A stretch of DNA of 64,000 nucleotides from Solibacillus sp. FSL R7-0682 (GTDB lineage Bacteria > Bacillota > Bacilli > Bacillales_A > Planococcaceae): the NCBI RefSeq assembly GCF_038005985.1, contig NZ_JBBOUI010000001.1:2438001-2502000 (forward strand). The letters are read 5' to 3'. The first letter of the stretch is position 1, and the number at the start of each line of letters is the position of its first letter. The position numbers and the translations under genes were made by a program. A model generated the notes under the pieces. That model made no database searches. It saw only the letters and a program-made list of their open reading frames with translations, and was not told where the DNA came from. This document shows, piece after piece, positions 9,157 through 16,500 of this stretch.

Positions 9157-9723
9157 GTGGAATTTGTAGAACCGATTCGTGATCGTAAAAAAATTAATGA
9201 TATGAAGAAATATTTACAAGGGAATAAGCGGGACTAATTATTTTTTGTACTTGGAATTAATTCTGCACTACGCGTTAGTGATTTGTTAAACTTAAAATTT
9301 GAAGATTTGATAAATGAAAAGCTCACACCACTCGAGCATATAAAATTGAAAGAAACAAAAACAGGAAAACATAATAAAATTGCGATTTCGAATGGTGTAA
9401 AAAAAGCAATCATCAGCTATGTCCAAGATTTTTATAAAGGAAATTTAGAGGACTATGTGTTTTATAGCCGAAAAGGTAAAAATAAGCCCCTTCAAAGAGC
9501 GATGGCATGGAAAATAATTAAAAGCACTGCTGATGCGGTTGGAGTAAAAGACATTGGCACTCACTCATTACGAAAAACCTGGGCGTATCAAAGCTTTAAA
9601 GCTGGAACTGATATTGTTATTATTCAAGATATGCTCAATCATAGTTCTGCTGCAATTACGCTTCGGTACATTGGTATTACACAAGACGAAAAGGATCGAG
9701 CTATACTCTCATTAGATTTATAA
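9157..9723 (+). pseudogene. Small tyrosine recombinase interrupted by one in-frame stop
   Basis: A GTG start at 9157 with GGAGG at 9143-9147 opens a frame of 189 codons that is complete except for TAA at 9235-9237 (codon 27), where relatives are expected to have an aromatic residue (KRDY-type). The rest keeps every catalytic element of the family: NSALRVSD (Arg), KETKTGKHNK (Lys), HSLRKTW (His and Arg), LNHSS (His) and LRYIGI (Tyr nucleophile). The domain is the catalytic half only, without a core-binding domain, as in the short recombinases found on many Bacillales chromosomes. A downstream restart at about 9283 would lose the first catalytic Arg, so function is doubtful. A sequencing error cannot be excluded. 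Confidence 0.8.
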
Positions 9724-9927
9724 ATTAATAAACCTTTTATGCTTTGTTCGTAATATCTGGAAACCGTTAATAGCATCTATGATAATTTTTTTAACAAATA
9801 TTTAGCTAGGTAGTTAAAATGATTGTTAACAGGCGTTAAAATATAGTTAGGTTCAATATTATACTTTTTGATTTAACTAATTGAATATCAATTGATAGAC
9901 CTTTTGGGTCATATACTTTGAAAAAAT

Positions 9928-9986
9928 CATCTACTATGATGCGTGGTTACGAATGAATCGTACTGTATCGTAGTAGATGTTTTTTT
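9928..9986 (+). terminator. Long hairpin with T run just before the next gene (terminator or attenuator)
   Basis: CATCTACTATGAT (9928-9940) pairs with ATCGTAGTAGATG (9967-9979) in a 13-base stem with one G-T pair, and seven Ts follow at 9980-9986. It lies only about 30 bases before the small gene at 10014-10262. It may simply end the upstream transcript or act as a leader attenuator. Confidence 0.6.
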
Positions 9987-10013
9987 ATATTTATCAATTT
10001 AAAGAGAGGATGA

Positions 10014-10262
10014 GTGCTAGAAATGAAAAAGTTTGAGGTTGTAAAGCGATTGGTTGAAAAGGATGTGCATGTGGCATCTATTAAGGCGAACTCATTAGAT
10101 GAAGCACAAATGATTTTTGACAAGTCTTATCGTAATGAGAAAGAATCGATGAAGCGCGGGGATGCCATGATTATTGCTGAGGTAGATGGTGATGTTGTAT
10201 TTGATAACAATCATCGACTAGTAGTTACAAGTGGCAATATGAATATGTTTTATAAGTTTTAA
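10014..10262 (+). CDS. Small hypothetical protein
   Basis: An 82-residue (GTG start at 10014) or 79-residue (ATG at 10023, MKKFEVVKRLV) soluble protein without signal peptide or membrane segment. It shows an alternating strand-helix pattern (VASIKANSLDEAQMIF, AMIIAEVDGDVVF) like small stand-alone alpha/beta domains. The AGAGAGGA box at 10003-10010 is short for GTG and long for ATG, so the start is uncertain. A terminator-like hairpin precedes it, and a bidirectional terminator separates it from the convergent gene at 10307. I do not recognise the family. Confidence 0.6.
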   Translation: MLEMKKFEVVKRLVEKDVHVASIKANSLDEAQMIFDKSYRNEKESMKRGDAMIIAEVDGDVVFDNNHRLVVTSGNMNMFYKF

Positions 10263-10265
10263 TTC

Positions 10266-10304
10266 AAAAAACGGCTCCTGCAATTAATGCAAGAGCTGTT
10301 TTTT
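10266..10304. terminator. Bidirectional terminator between convergent genes
   Basis: AAAAACGGCTC and TGCA pair with TGCA and GAGCTGTTTTTT around a 5-base loop, with an A run before and a T run after. It can end both the small plus-strand gene and the minus-strand replication-relaxation gene. Confidence 0.8.
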
Positions 10305-10306
10305 AT

Positions 10307-11548
10307 TTAGTAAATAAGTTCAACAAATTCAATGTTACTAGATAGTTGCTTTAACAAATCTTCAATTTCAGGATAATTCTCACTACCATGCAGACGCTGC
10401 AATAGTTGCGGTGGATCATCTTGATAAAATATGATTCGCTCAAGTCCCTGGAATTTTAGTTTTTGTACTTCATTTTTCTTTTTAATCCTCGCTTCATTTG
10501 TTAAAAATTGTTGAAAGTTTGTATAAGCTGAAGAATCAAATGTATTACTAATATTCGCATAGATGATCTTGTATGCATTATTGTTTATAGCAAGTGCAAA
10601 CAATAGCTGTTCGGATGATAATTTACTGTATCGTTGCATCTGTGGATAATCTTCTAGCTGCGCTTTTGTGCTTAAAAATTGCTTTGCTGTAACTTCAAGT
10701 TCCTTTCGCTGCATCTCAAAGCGCAATGTTTGCTCTAATTTGTTCAATGGTGTGAGTAAAAGTCGAACATCTACATCATTTGTATGCATTACTTTTAAAT
10801 ATGCAGATAAAAGGCTAGACCATCGTCGCTTTACGCCTCCATTGTGTTGCTTCGTATCTGTAACAAATAAAATTGCTTTCATCGGCAATGGTAACTTTTG
10901 TTGCTTTAAATAATCGAAGTAATGCTTATAGTTATTAAATTTATTTAAGAGCTTTGAATGGCTTTCTGTAGCTTTGTCAATTTCGATCCAATAAATGTCG
11001 CCATTTGGTAAAACAATTTCAGCGTCCGGCCGAATTTTTGTTTGTTTATTACCTACTGAATATTCAACGGAACAATACATCGAAAGACGATGCGTAATAT
11101 GCTCATCCTCAAAAAAGTTCCAACGTAAAATATTAAAGAAATCGATAAGTGATAAATGATGCTCAACTTGCATTTTCGGTGGTGCATAAATTTCATAGGG
11201 TAAGTCTGCTTGTGATTGCTGTTGATTGTCATCTGAAAAGATATAGCCAGTTCCGGCTGCTCCGATATCAATATTTAACAGATCTTTAGCTGTATCTAGC
11301 CCGAGTGTTGTTAACCAATATAACGAGCCAGGATGCAGTGGATCATTTACTTTCTTCGAAGCTACAAGACCTTGATTTTTCAATTTGCTTAAATAATTGT
11401 GAATGCTAGATTTCTGAGTATTCAGTGGTAGCTGTACTTCATAGTACATTTGCGTTAATTGCAACGCTGTCATCCCTCGATAATACATTAAAAATGCTAA
11501 AATCTTCATCGAGCAATGAGTTAGTCGATAGTCATGAATTATACTCAT
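10307..11548 (-). CDS. Replication-relaxation family protein (plasmid/integrative element)
   Basis: The 413-residue protein begins with a winged-helix domain (about 5-90, including IHNYLSKLKNQGLVASKK), followed by a domain with the acidic and lysine signature RPDAEIVL...YWIEIDKATES at about 170-195. This layout is that of replication-relaxation (Replic_Relax) proteins carried by plasmids, ICEs and phage satellites. Their exact activity is not well fixed; the RPD...EID pattern recalls a nuclease-like core. It is read divergently from the HTH/RHH gene at 11906, across a 357-base gap with strong hairpins. It probably belongs to the replication or copy control set of the element. Confidence 0.8.
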   Translation of the reverse strand: MSIIHDYRLTHCSMKILAFLMYYRGMTALQLTQMYYEVQLPLNTQKSSIHNYLSKLKNQGLVASKKVNDPLHPGSLYWLTTLGLDTAKDLLNIDIGAAGTGYIFSDDNQQQSQADLPYEIYAPPKMQVEHHLSLIDFFNILRWNFFEDEHITHRLSMYCSVEYSVGNKQTKIRPDAEIVLPNGDIYWIEIDKATESHSKLLNKFNNYKHYFDYLKQQKLPLPMKAILFVTDTKQHNGGVKRRWSSLLSAYLKVMHTNDVDVRLLLTPLNKLEQTLRFEMQRKELEVTAKQFLSTKAQLEDYPQMQRYSKLSSEQLLFALAINNNAYKIIYANISNTFDSSAYTNFQQFLTNEARIKKKNEVQKLKFQGLERIIFYQDDPPQLLQRLHGSENYPEIEDLLKQLSSNIEFVELIY

Positions 11549-11905
11549 GAGATGTCCTCCTTCAAATAAAAATATTTTAATTAAGTCAGGTTTGTTGCGA
11601 AGCGTTTAGAGCTAGATAAAAGATTGCGCGCTAATCTTGCTATCTAGCGATATTCACGAGCTAATTCACTTACATTTATTCAATGATTTTTTGAATGAAC
11701 GAATCACTAGTTGATTTGCTTAGTGACTAACACGGTGAATGTTGTAACGCTTTTTAATATTCTAATCTGTCCTGCTTAATATTCGAATAGATGATGAAAG
11801 AAAAATAAATTAATTTAGACTTAGAATATAGGTACATTGCGTGTATATTGATTTATGAAATCCTTCATCAAACTGATGCAGGATCTACAAAGGAGGATGA
11901 AGTAA
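11549..11905. promoter_or_regulatory. Divergent regulatory gap with hairpins and an operator palindrome
   Basis: This gap separates the divergent replication-relaxation and HTH/RHH genes. It holds a nested hairpin at 11611-11648 (GCTAGATA with TATCTAGC, plus inner AGATT with AATCT), a smaller ATTCAA/TTGAAT dyad near 11678-11696, and the palindrome TATGAAATCCTTCAT at 11854-11868. AAAGGAGG at about 11890-11897 serves the plus-strand gene. It probably holds both promoters. Confidence 0.5.
11854..11868. promoter_or_regulatory. Candidate operator, copy 1 of a 15-base palindrome
   Basis: TATGAAATCCTTCAT has ATGAA and TTCAT arms around ATCC. It lies about 37 bases before the start of the HTH/RHH gene. 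An identical copy lies at 13253-13267, near the iteron-like cluster. Confidence 0.5.
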
Positions 11906-12367
11906 ATGCGAACAGCCGGAGAAATTGTAATGCATTTAAATGAAACACGTTGCAATATTTATGAGTTGAGTGAGCGACTGGGATTAGGGAGAACAACATT
12001 GCGTGCAAGGCTGCTAAAGCTTGGATATGAAGAGCTTCAAGATGGTATTTGGGCGTATCAAGGTGATGATTTATTAGAATCCGCAGATGTAGACGTAGTA
12101 ACTAGCAAGCGTGTTGTTGTAGCTAAAGAAGTACCCCGCCCTGAAGTACCCAAGCCGAATTTAAGTATTCATGATGCTTTGATGGACCTTGATTTAACTG
12201 AAAATGAGAAGAGAACTACTATTTCTCTTCGAAGTCATCATCTTGAAATGATGAAGACATTAGCTGATAATACCCGTCTCCGATTAAATGATGTGTATTC
12301 ATTAGCAATTGCACAATTATTAGAACGTTATGCTATGTATTTAAATGCTGAAAAGGACAAGTCTTGA
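11906..12367 (+). CDS. HTH plus ribbon-helix-helix-like DNA-binding protein of the integrative element
   Basis: The 153-residue protein has an N-terminal HTH (about 8-45, CNIYELSERLGLGRTTLRAR), a proline-rich linker (about 78-92), and a C-terminal segment (about 107-147) starting TTISLRSHHLEMMKTLA, which matches the strand-helix-helix shape of ribbon-helix-helix proteins. Such proteins control plasmid replication, copy number or partition. A good AAAGGAGG precedes the ATG. Two identical palindromes, one in its own promoter and one at the iteron-like region, are natural targets for it. Its stop lies inside its terminator hairpin. Confidence 0.65.
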   Translation: MRTAGEIVMHLNETRCNIYELSERLGLGRTTLRARLLKLGYEELQDGIWAYQGDDLLESADVDVVTSKRVVVAKEVPRPEVPKPNLSIHDALMDLDLTENEKRTTISLRSHHLEMMKTLADNTRLRLNDVYSLAIAQLLERYAMYLNAEKDKS

Positions 12368-12382
12368 TGACTTGTCCTTTTT
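12351..12382 (+). terminator. Terminator overlapping the stop of the HTH/RHH gene
   Basis: AAAAGGACAAGTC (12351-12363) pairs with GACTTGTCCTTTT (12369-12381) around a 5-base loop that includes part of the TGA stop. The T run makes it a strong intrinsic terminator, possibly bidirectional. Confidence 0.85.
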
Positions 12383-12637
12383 ATTTGGTATTTGTATCCA
12401 TCTTAATACCATGCTTAAAATTGAACTTTTGACAAATTCTAATAGAAGTTCACTTGATTGATTTTCAACATTTTGCTGATTTAAATACTCCTTTTCTGAT
12501 TTTTAATATTTACTTTCCAAGTCAAAGTAATCTTAAAACTAATATTATAAACTTTATTTTTATTATTTCCGAATTAGCTATTAGAATACGATTCTTCTTA
12601 GTGTAGAATATTAAAAATTTTTAGGAGGAATATTACA

Positions 12638-13048
12638 ATGAATCATGATCAACTATTAATTGAGGCATTTTCTGCTGAAAAACTATTATTCGATACACTA
12701 TCTTTAAATCATCAATACCAGCATTTCTTCTATTTCAATGATGAAGGCGATTTGAAAACAACAAATGAGAAATGGCCTGAATTAAAGAAATTCGATAAAT
12801 CAGGTAAATTAGAAATTCTGGCTTATGATCTATTATTAAATTTAGTTAAGTTGGCGAAATTCAAACGAAAAATTCAACTCAAACGTGGTGAAGTCTATAC
12901 TAATTCACGCCTAATAACGAAATCATCTGCAAAAAATTTAAATACATTATTACAATATCTATATGATAAAAACTATGTGATTTTACAGAAAAATGCGCGA
13001 CAACGATACATTGTCGTTAATCCATTAGCTTGCAAGTTTTTTTCTTAA
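12638..13048 (+). CDS. Hypothetical protein of the element, possibly winged-helix
   Basis: The 136-residue basic protein follows a clear GGAGGAATATT ribosome binding site. The C-terminal half (about 88-134) contains an S/T-rich helix and a following strand pair (LLQYLYDKNYVILQKNARQRYIVV), which looks like a recognition helix and wing, so it may bind DNA. There is no signal peptide. It sits between the HTH/RHH gene and the iteron-like region and has its own terminator. I do not recognise a named family; a role in replication control is inferred only from its position. Confidence 0.6.
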   Translation: MNHDQLLIEAFSAEKLLFDTLSLNHQYQHFFYFNDEGDLKTTNEKWPELKKFDKSGKLEILAYDLLLNLVKLAKFKRKIQLKRGEVYTNSRLITKSSAKNLNTLLQYLYDKNYVILQKNARQRYIVVNPLACKFFS

Positions 13049-13063
13049 ATTAGGCTATTATTG

Positions 13064-13107
13064 AAGCTACAACGAGCTATTTAACTCCCCTCGTTGTAGC
13101 TTTTTTG
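13064..13107 (+). terminator. Intrinsic terminator
   Basis: AAGCTACAACGAG (13064-13076) pairs with CTCGTTGTAGCTT (13090-13102), followed by Ts. It closes the gene ending at 13048. Confidence 0.85.
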
Positions 13108-13252
13108 TATTTCAATAACGATTGGATTTGATAATATCTAAAAGTTTACATAATTAAAGTATTGAAGTAATAATTCAACCAACAAAACTACTAACCGACT
13201 CTAATTAAAACACCCATTAAACATGGTCTACATTGTTACTAAATGCATGCAA

Positions 13253-13267
13253 TATGAAATCCTTCAT
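13253..13267. promoter_or_regulatory. Candidate operator, copy 2 of the 15-base palindrome
   Basis: An exact copy of TATGAAATCCTTCAT found at 11854-11868. Here it lies upstream of the iteron-like cluster rather than before a gene. Confidence 0.45.
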
Positions 13268-13307
13268 TTAATATTCCTCTCTAAATTGGCAAACATACTA
13301 TTTGTTT

Positions 13308-13596
13308 CAAAGTATTCACCTAACCCTAAAACGCATGTTAGCACTTCCGTAATAGTCGTTTAAATGGCTACCTTTCAAAATCTAAGTACCTAAATCATAA
13401 AATTGTTACTTTGATATGCTACCTAAATAAACACTGATCAACAACATGTAATTATGTATTTTATTTAAAAAGTAACAAAGTAGCATTACAATTTGTTTAT
13501 TTAATAAAAAATAATTATCTTGTTCACTATTTCCAAACCTAATATTAAATCATTAAGGTACTTATTAAACTGTTACTTCACTACTTTGATACTTTG
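13308..13596. repeat. Iteron-like cluster of TACTTTG heptamers; candidate replication origin
   Basis: TACTTTG occurs five times in about 290 bases: minus strand at 13308-13314 and 13476-13482, plus strand at 13407-13413, 13582-13588 and 13590-13596. Related GTTACTT units lie among them, and a very AT-rich stretch lies at about 13440-13560. There is no gene. The cluster sits just beyond the end of the primase/helicase-like gene, as an element origin might. Confidence 0.4.
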
Positions 13597-13646
13597 TGAC
13601 ATATTTTATTGAAAATATGATTATTGCGGATGAAAAAAGACCATTA

Positions 13647-14022
13647 GTGCGTTACATTAAGCCATTCAATGCGAACAAATGAGCCACTTCGTGAGGGCAT
13701 AGAGCCAAAACTTAGATTCATTGGGAATAAAGAGATGAAGCTAACTCGAACGAATTCGCGCTTTATACCGAGAAACGGGCAAGGTAGCCTCGATTAGCAG
13801 AGCTTGCATATGTTCAGTTGGTTCTCTACTCTGGCGCAAGAATCATGCCCACCAAGGCTCGATGATAAGCCATTTGAGCTTACCGTAAGACCTAAAGAGA
13901 CCGGGAAATCCCCTGCTAAATATGAGGATGGTATAGTACTCCGCAACAGGTGGCTCAAATATTCGTATCGGTATCTTAAAGTTCCCCACTGCTGGCTCAA
14001 ATACACCGCAGTACTCAAATTA
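13647..14022 (+). ncRNA. Candidate structured RNA, possibly a truncated group II intron 5' part
   Basis: This 376-base stretch is clearly richer in G and C than its surroundings and lacks a convincing gene, although both strands happen to be open for about 80 codons. It begins with GTGCG, the group II intron 5' consensus (GUGYG). It holds many local stems, for example CCACTTCGTGAGG, CCGAGAAACGG, ATCATGCC paired with GGCTCGATGAT (13842-13865), and CTTACCGTAAG. I see no domain V hairpin and no intron-encoded protein, so if it is an intron only the 5' part remains. An unrelated element RNA is the alternative. Confidence 0.4.
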
Positions 14023-14023
14023 A

Positions 14024-14047
14024 AAAAGCAGCTCATTCGCTGCTTTT
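14024..14047 (-). terminator. Terminator of the primase/helicase-like gene
   Basis: On the minus strand AAAAGCAGC pairs with GCTGCTTTT around a 6-base loop, and six Ts follow. It overlaps the stop of the gene ending at 14046. Confidence 0.8.
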
Positions 14048-16043
14048 AAAGATGTTCGTTATCAATATGTGACGGTTTATTCATTGTAAAGTGTTGGAAG
14101 AATTCCGGGATATCTTGGTGCTGCAAATCGAAGTTCCAAACTCGTAAATTTTTGTTTCCAATTTTCTTTTGAGCGCTAAAATTCGGCAAGAAATAGGTCA
14201 ATGTCTTAACATCATTTGAAACCTGATTTTTTGATGTATATATAGTATTGAGTCTTGAATCCTGTAGTGCCGACCAAGCATCCCCAAATGCCAAACTTAA
14301 AATTTTTGGATTCTTATAAATATCGTATTCAACTTTATAATGAACACCTTCAAGTAATACACCTTTGCTTGATAAATAAGCAATGTTTGCTAAATAATTT
14401 GTCACGTTTTTATTTTCATCTGCAACTAGATAAGCATTAATCATTTCTTTAGTAGCGAAAGTGAATAACTCTTGTAAAAATTGATCTAAGGTTAAATCGA
14501 TATCAAAATAAACTTCTATCTTTTCTAGAAACACCTTTATTCCAGCTAATAGAATAGCATAGTTCGTTTTTACTCGTGATTGTACCTTTTCATTTAGAAA
14601 TTGATCAATTAAAACTTCGTAGCTTTTAAACTCATTTTTAAAAGTACTACACCAATTTTCAGAGTCCTTCATCATTACTTGTCCAAGATATAAAATTAAA
14701 TCCTTGTTTCGTTTAACATGATTAAAAGCTTCTTTATCATGAACGAAGCTTGCCGAGTCTACTAAAATCGACCTTGTATATAGCGCACTATTACTTGTGC
14801 TTATTTCTCCAGATAATAATAGTCCACATCTGATAGGAAACTTATGCACTTTAAAAATATCCTTATCTCCACGGTGCTGGCTTTTCCGATTGAAATAGGC
14901 CTTCAATGGAGCTTCATGTTTTTTATAAAAGCTTGTACTTCCATCATCCTGTGCCTCATCATATCCGAAAATTAAATGTGAGTAATACGAAACCTCTTTA
15001 CGTAAAACATCGATTTTTTCAGGTGGAGATACAAAATTCACTTCAACTCCTGCAAATTTAGAAAGAATACTTAAATATTCCGTTTTTCCTGAGTGAGTAA
15101 TACCTGAAGGACTGTAAAAAGGAAATTGATTGGTTAATTTTTCAACTAAATTTACTTGCATCGTAGCAATTGTGAAGCCGATTCCAAGAAAAATATTATA
15201 GCTATACATTTTAAATAATTTGTTCAAAATTAACTTCACTTGTTCTCCATCAAACTCTTTATCAATATACTTAGCATTTAGATATAAATTATCCAACAGT
15301 TGTTTATTTAACATAAAACTTTTTTTTGGAGTAAAGAAAATTCCATCCACATCTGGAAAGATGACATTCCCTTCATAAAATGCAAATGTCGGAAACACCC
15401 ATAGCCCATTAGATTTTTCAGAATCCTCGAACTCATGATATCCAACAAAATTAAGTTCGATTACCTCGTTACATTCAAAAGCTTCAATTAAATACTCATT
15501 CAAATAATCGAGTTTGTATTGATTGCCCAGCCAAGCAAAATCACCTTTACTTCTAACAAATTGACGAAAAAGCCTATTACTAGTTAATATTGTTGCGTTC
15601 ATTAATACATTAATACTTTCTTTTTTATTTTTTAATTGCATACGATAATATATTTCATTATCATTCTGCCGGATCTTATAAAGTGGTTTTAAAATAAAAT
15701 TACTAATTTTAACCGGGCTGTATTTTTCCGGATCTTTATATGTCATGTAGTCTTTTTCATATGCAATTGGGCTATAAAATCCTTTTTCTTCTGCTTTTTT
15801 ATCATCGATGTTACTATTGCCCTCAGTATCTTCATCTGATAGTTTAGACTTTAATTCCTCAAAAAAAGCTAACGCCTCAGGTCCAACTTCTGCCACTTTA
15901 GTTGGATTAACTTCTACATCACTTAATTTGTTTTCCCCAACGTTATTTAAACTTTCTAAATGAGTCGTAGTAGCTTTACTTTCTATTAAGTCATTTTCAA
16001 TTACATCCACTTCCGTTGTTTGAATTTCATTAGATTTTCCCAT
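14046..16043 (-). CDS. Replicative primase/helicase-type ATPase of an integrative element (DUF927-like)
   Basis: The 665-residue protein has an acidic, low-complexity N-terminal tail (about 1-90). It then has a large domain ending in an ATPase core with Walker A GITHSGKT at 314-321 and Walker B LIFGYDEAQ at 357-365 (D362, E363). A lone ATPase of this build, following a DUF927-like region, is typical of the primase C-terminal or helicase protein of phage satellites and integrative elements. I see no clear catalytic primase motif, so helicase or initiator is the safer role. It is read divergently from excisionase and integrase and faces the iteron-like cluster. Confidence 0.7.
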   Translation of the reverse strand: MGKSNEIQTTEVDVIENDLIESKATTTHLESLNNVGENKLSDVEVNPTKVAEVGPEALAFFEELKSKLSDEDTEGNSNIDDKKAEEKGFYSPIAYEKDYMTYKDPEKYSPVKISNFILKPLYKIRQNDNEIYYRMQLKNKKESINVLMNATILTSNRLFRQFVRSKGDFAWLGNQYKLDYLNEYLIEAFECNEVIELNFVGYHEFEDSEKSNGLWVFPTFAFYEGNVIFPDVDGIFFTPKKSFMLNKQLLDNLYLNAKYIDKEFDGEQVKLILNKLFKMYSYNIFLGIGFTIATMQVNLVEKLTNQFPFYSPSGITHSGKTEYLSILSKFAGVEVNFVSPPEKIDVLRKEVSYYSHLIFGYDEAQDDGSTSFYKKHEAPLKAYFNRKSQHRGDKDIFKVHKFPIRCGLLLSGEISTSNSALYTRSILVDSASFVHDKEAFNHVKRNKDLILYLGQVMMKDSENWCSTFKNEFKSYEVLIDQFLNEKVQSRVKTNYAILLAGIKVFLEKIEVYFDIDLTLDQFLQELFTFATKEMINAYLVADENKNVTNYLANIAYLSSKGVLLEGVHYKVEYDIYKNPKILSLAFGDAWSALQDSRLNTIYTSKNQVSNDVKTLTYFLPNFSAQKKIGNKNLRVWNFDLQHQDIPEFFQHFTMNKPSHIDNEHL

Positions 16044-16233
16044 CTGATATTACCTCATTCCAAAATTATTTGAAACACTATAACAGATGATTTCAATCGT
16101 TTTAACTTCCATTTTATTTTTTTCTTAATTTATTTTAATTCCAAAAAAAAGTTGTTTCTATTTTTGTTTGCTACTTAAAATATTCCGATTCAGTGAGTAA
16201 TATATTTCAAATTGATTGGAAGGAGTAACACAA
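16044..16233. promoter_or_regulatory. Divergent promoter region of replication gene and excisionase-integrase pair
   Basis: A very AT-rich 190-base gap between the minus-strand ATPase gene and the plus-strand excisionase gene. AAGGAG at 16220-16225 serves the excisionase. I see no clear operator palindrome. Confidence 0.4.
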
Positions 16234-16482
16234 ATGAATGAACAAGACTTAAATGCATACCTTGAAAATTTCAAAAAGGAGTTAATCGAGGTTATTGAAC
16301 AACAGCTAAACAAACCAGAAAAACAGTTATTAACATTTCGAGAAGCTGCCGAATACGTTGGTGTTTCCTATAATACGTTCCAAAAATTCCGCTATAATGG
16401 ACTGAAATTTTTCGAGGTAGATGGAATTAAACGTATTTACAAAAAGGAATTAGATGAATTCATCAAAAATAATAGCCTATAA
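16234..16482 (+). CDS. Excisionase-like helix-turn-helix protein
   Basis: The 82-residue protein has a helical N-terminus followed by a MerR/excisionase-type HTH (about 35-78): LLTFREAAEYVGVSYNTFQKF, then a wing with GIKRIYKKELDEFI. Such proteins bend DNA at the attachment site and switch the integrase to excision. The ATG at 16234 has GGAAGGAG upstream and is preferred to a TTG inside that ribosome binding site. The integrase starts 18 bases downstream, so the pair is one operon. Confidence 0.85.
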   Translation: MNEQDLNAYLENFKKELIEVIEQQLNKPEKQLLTFREAAEYVGVSYNTFQKFRYNGLKFFEVDGIKRIYKKELDEFIKNNSL

Positions 16483-16500
16483 TACTAAGGAGGACTCATA

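Noticed and set aside
13064-13107. CRISPR array or short repeat array
   Set aside because: A single inverted repeat with a T run; no regularly spaced direct repeats with unique spacers occur anywhere in the window.
13794-14049. Two overlapping open frames of about 80 codons on opposite strands
   Set aside because: They lie in the GC-richer RNA-like segment, have no ribosome binding site, no coding pattern and no recognisable domain.
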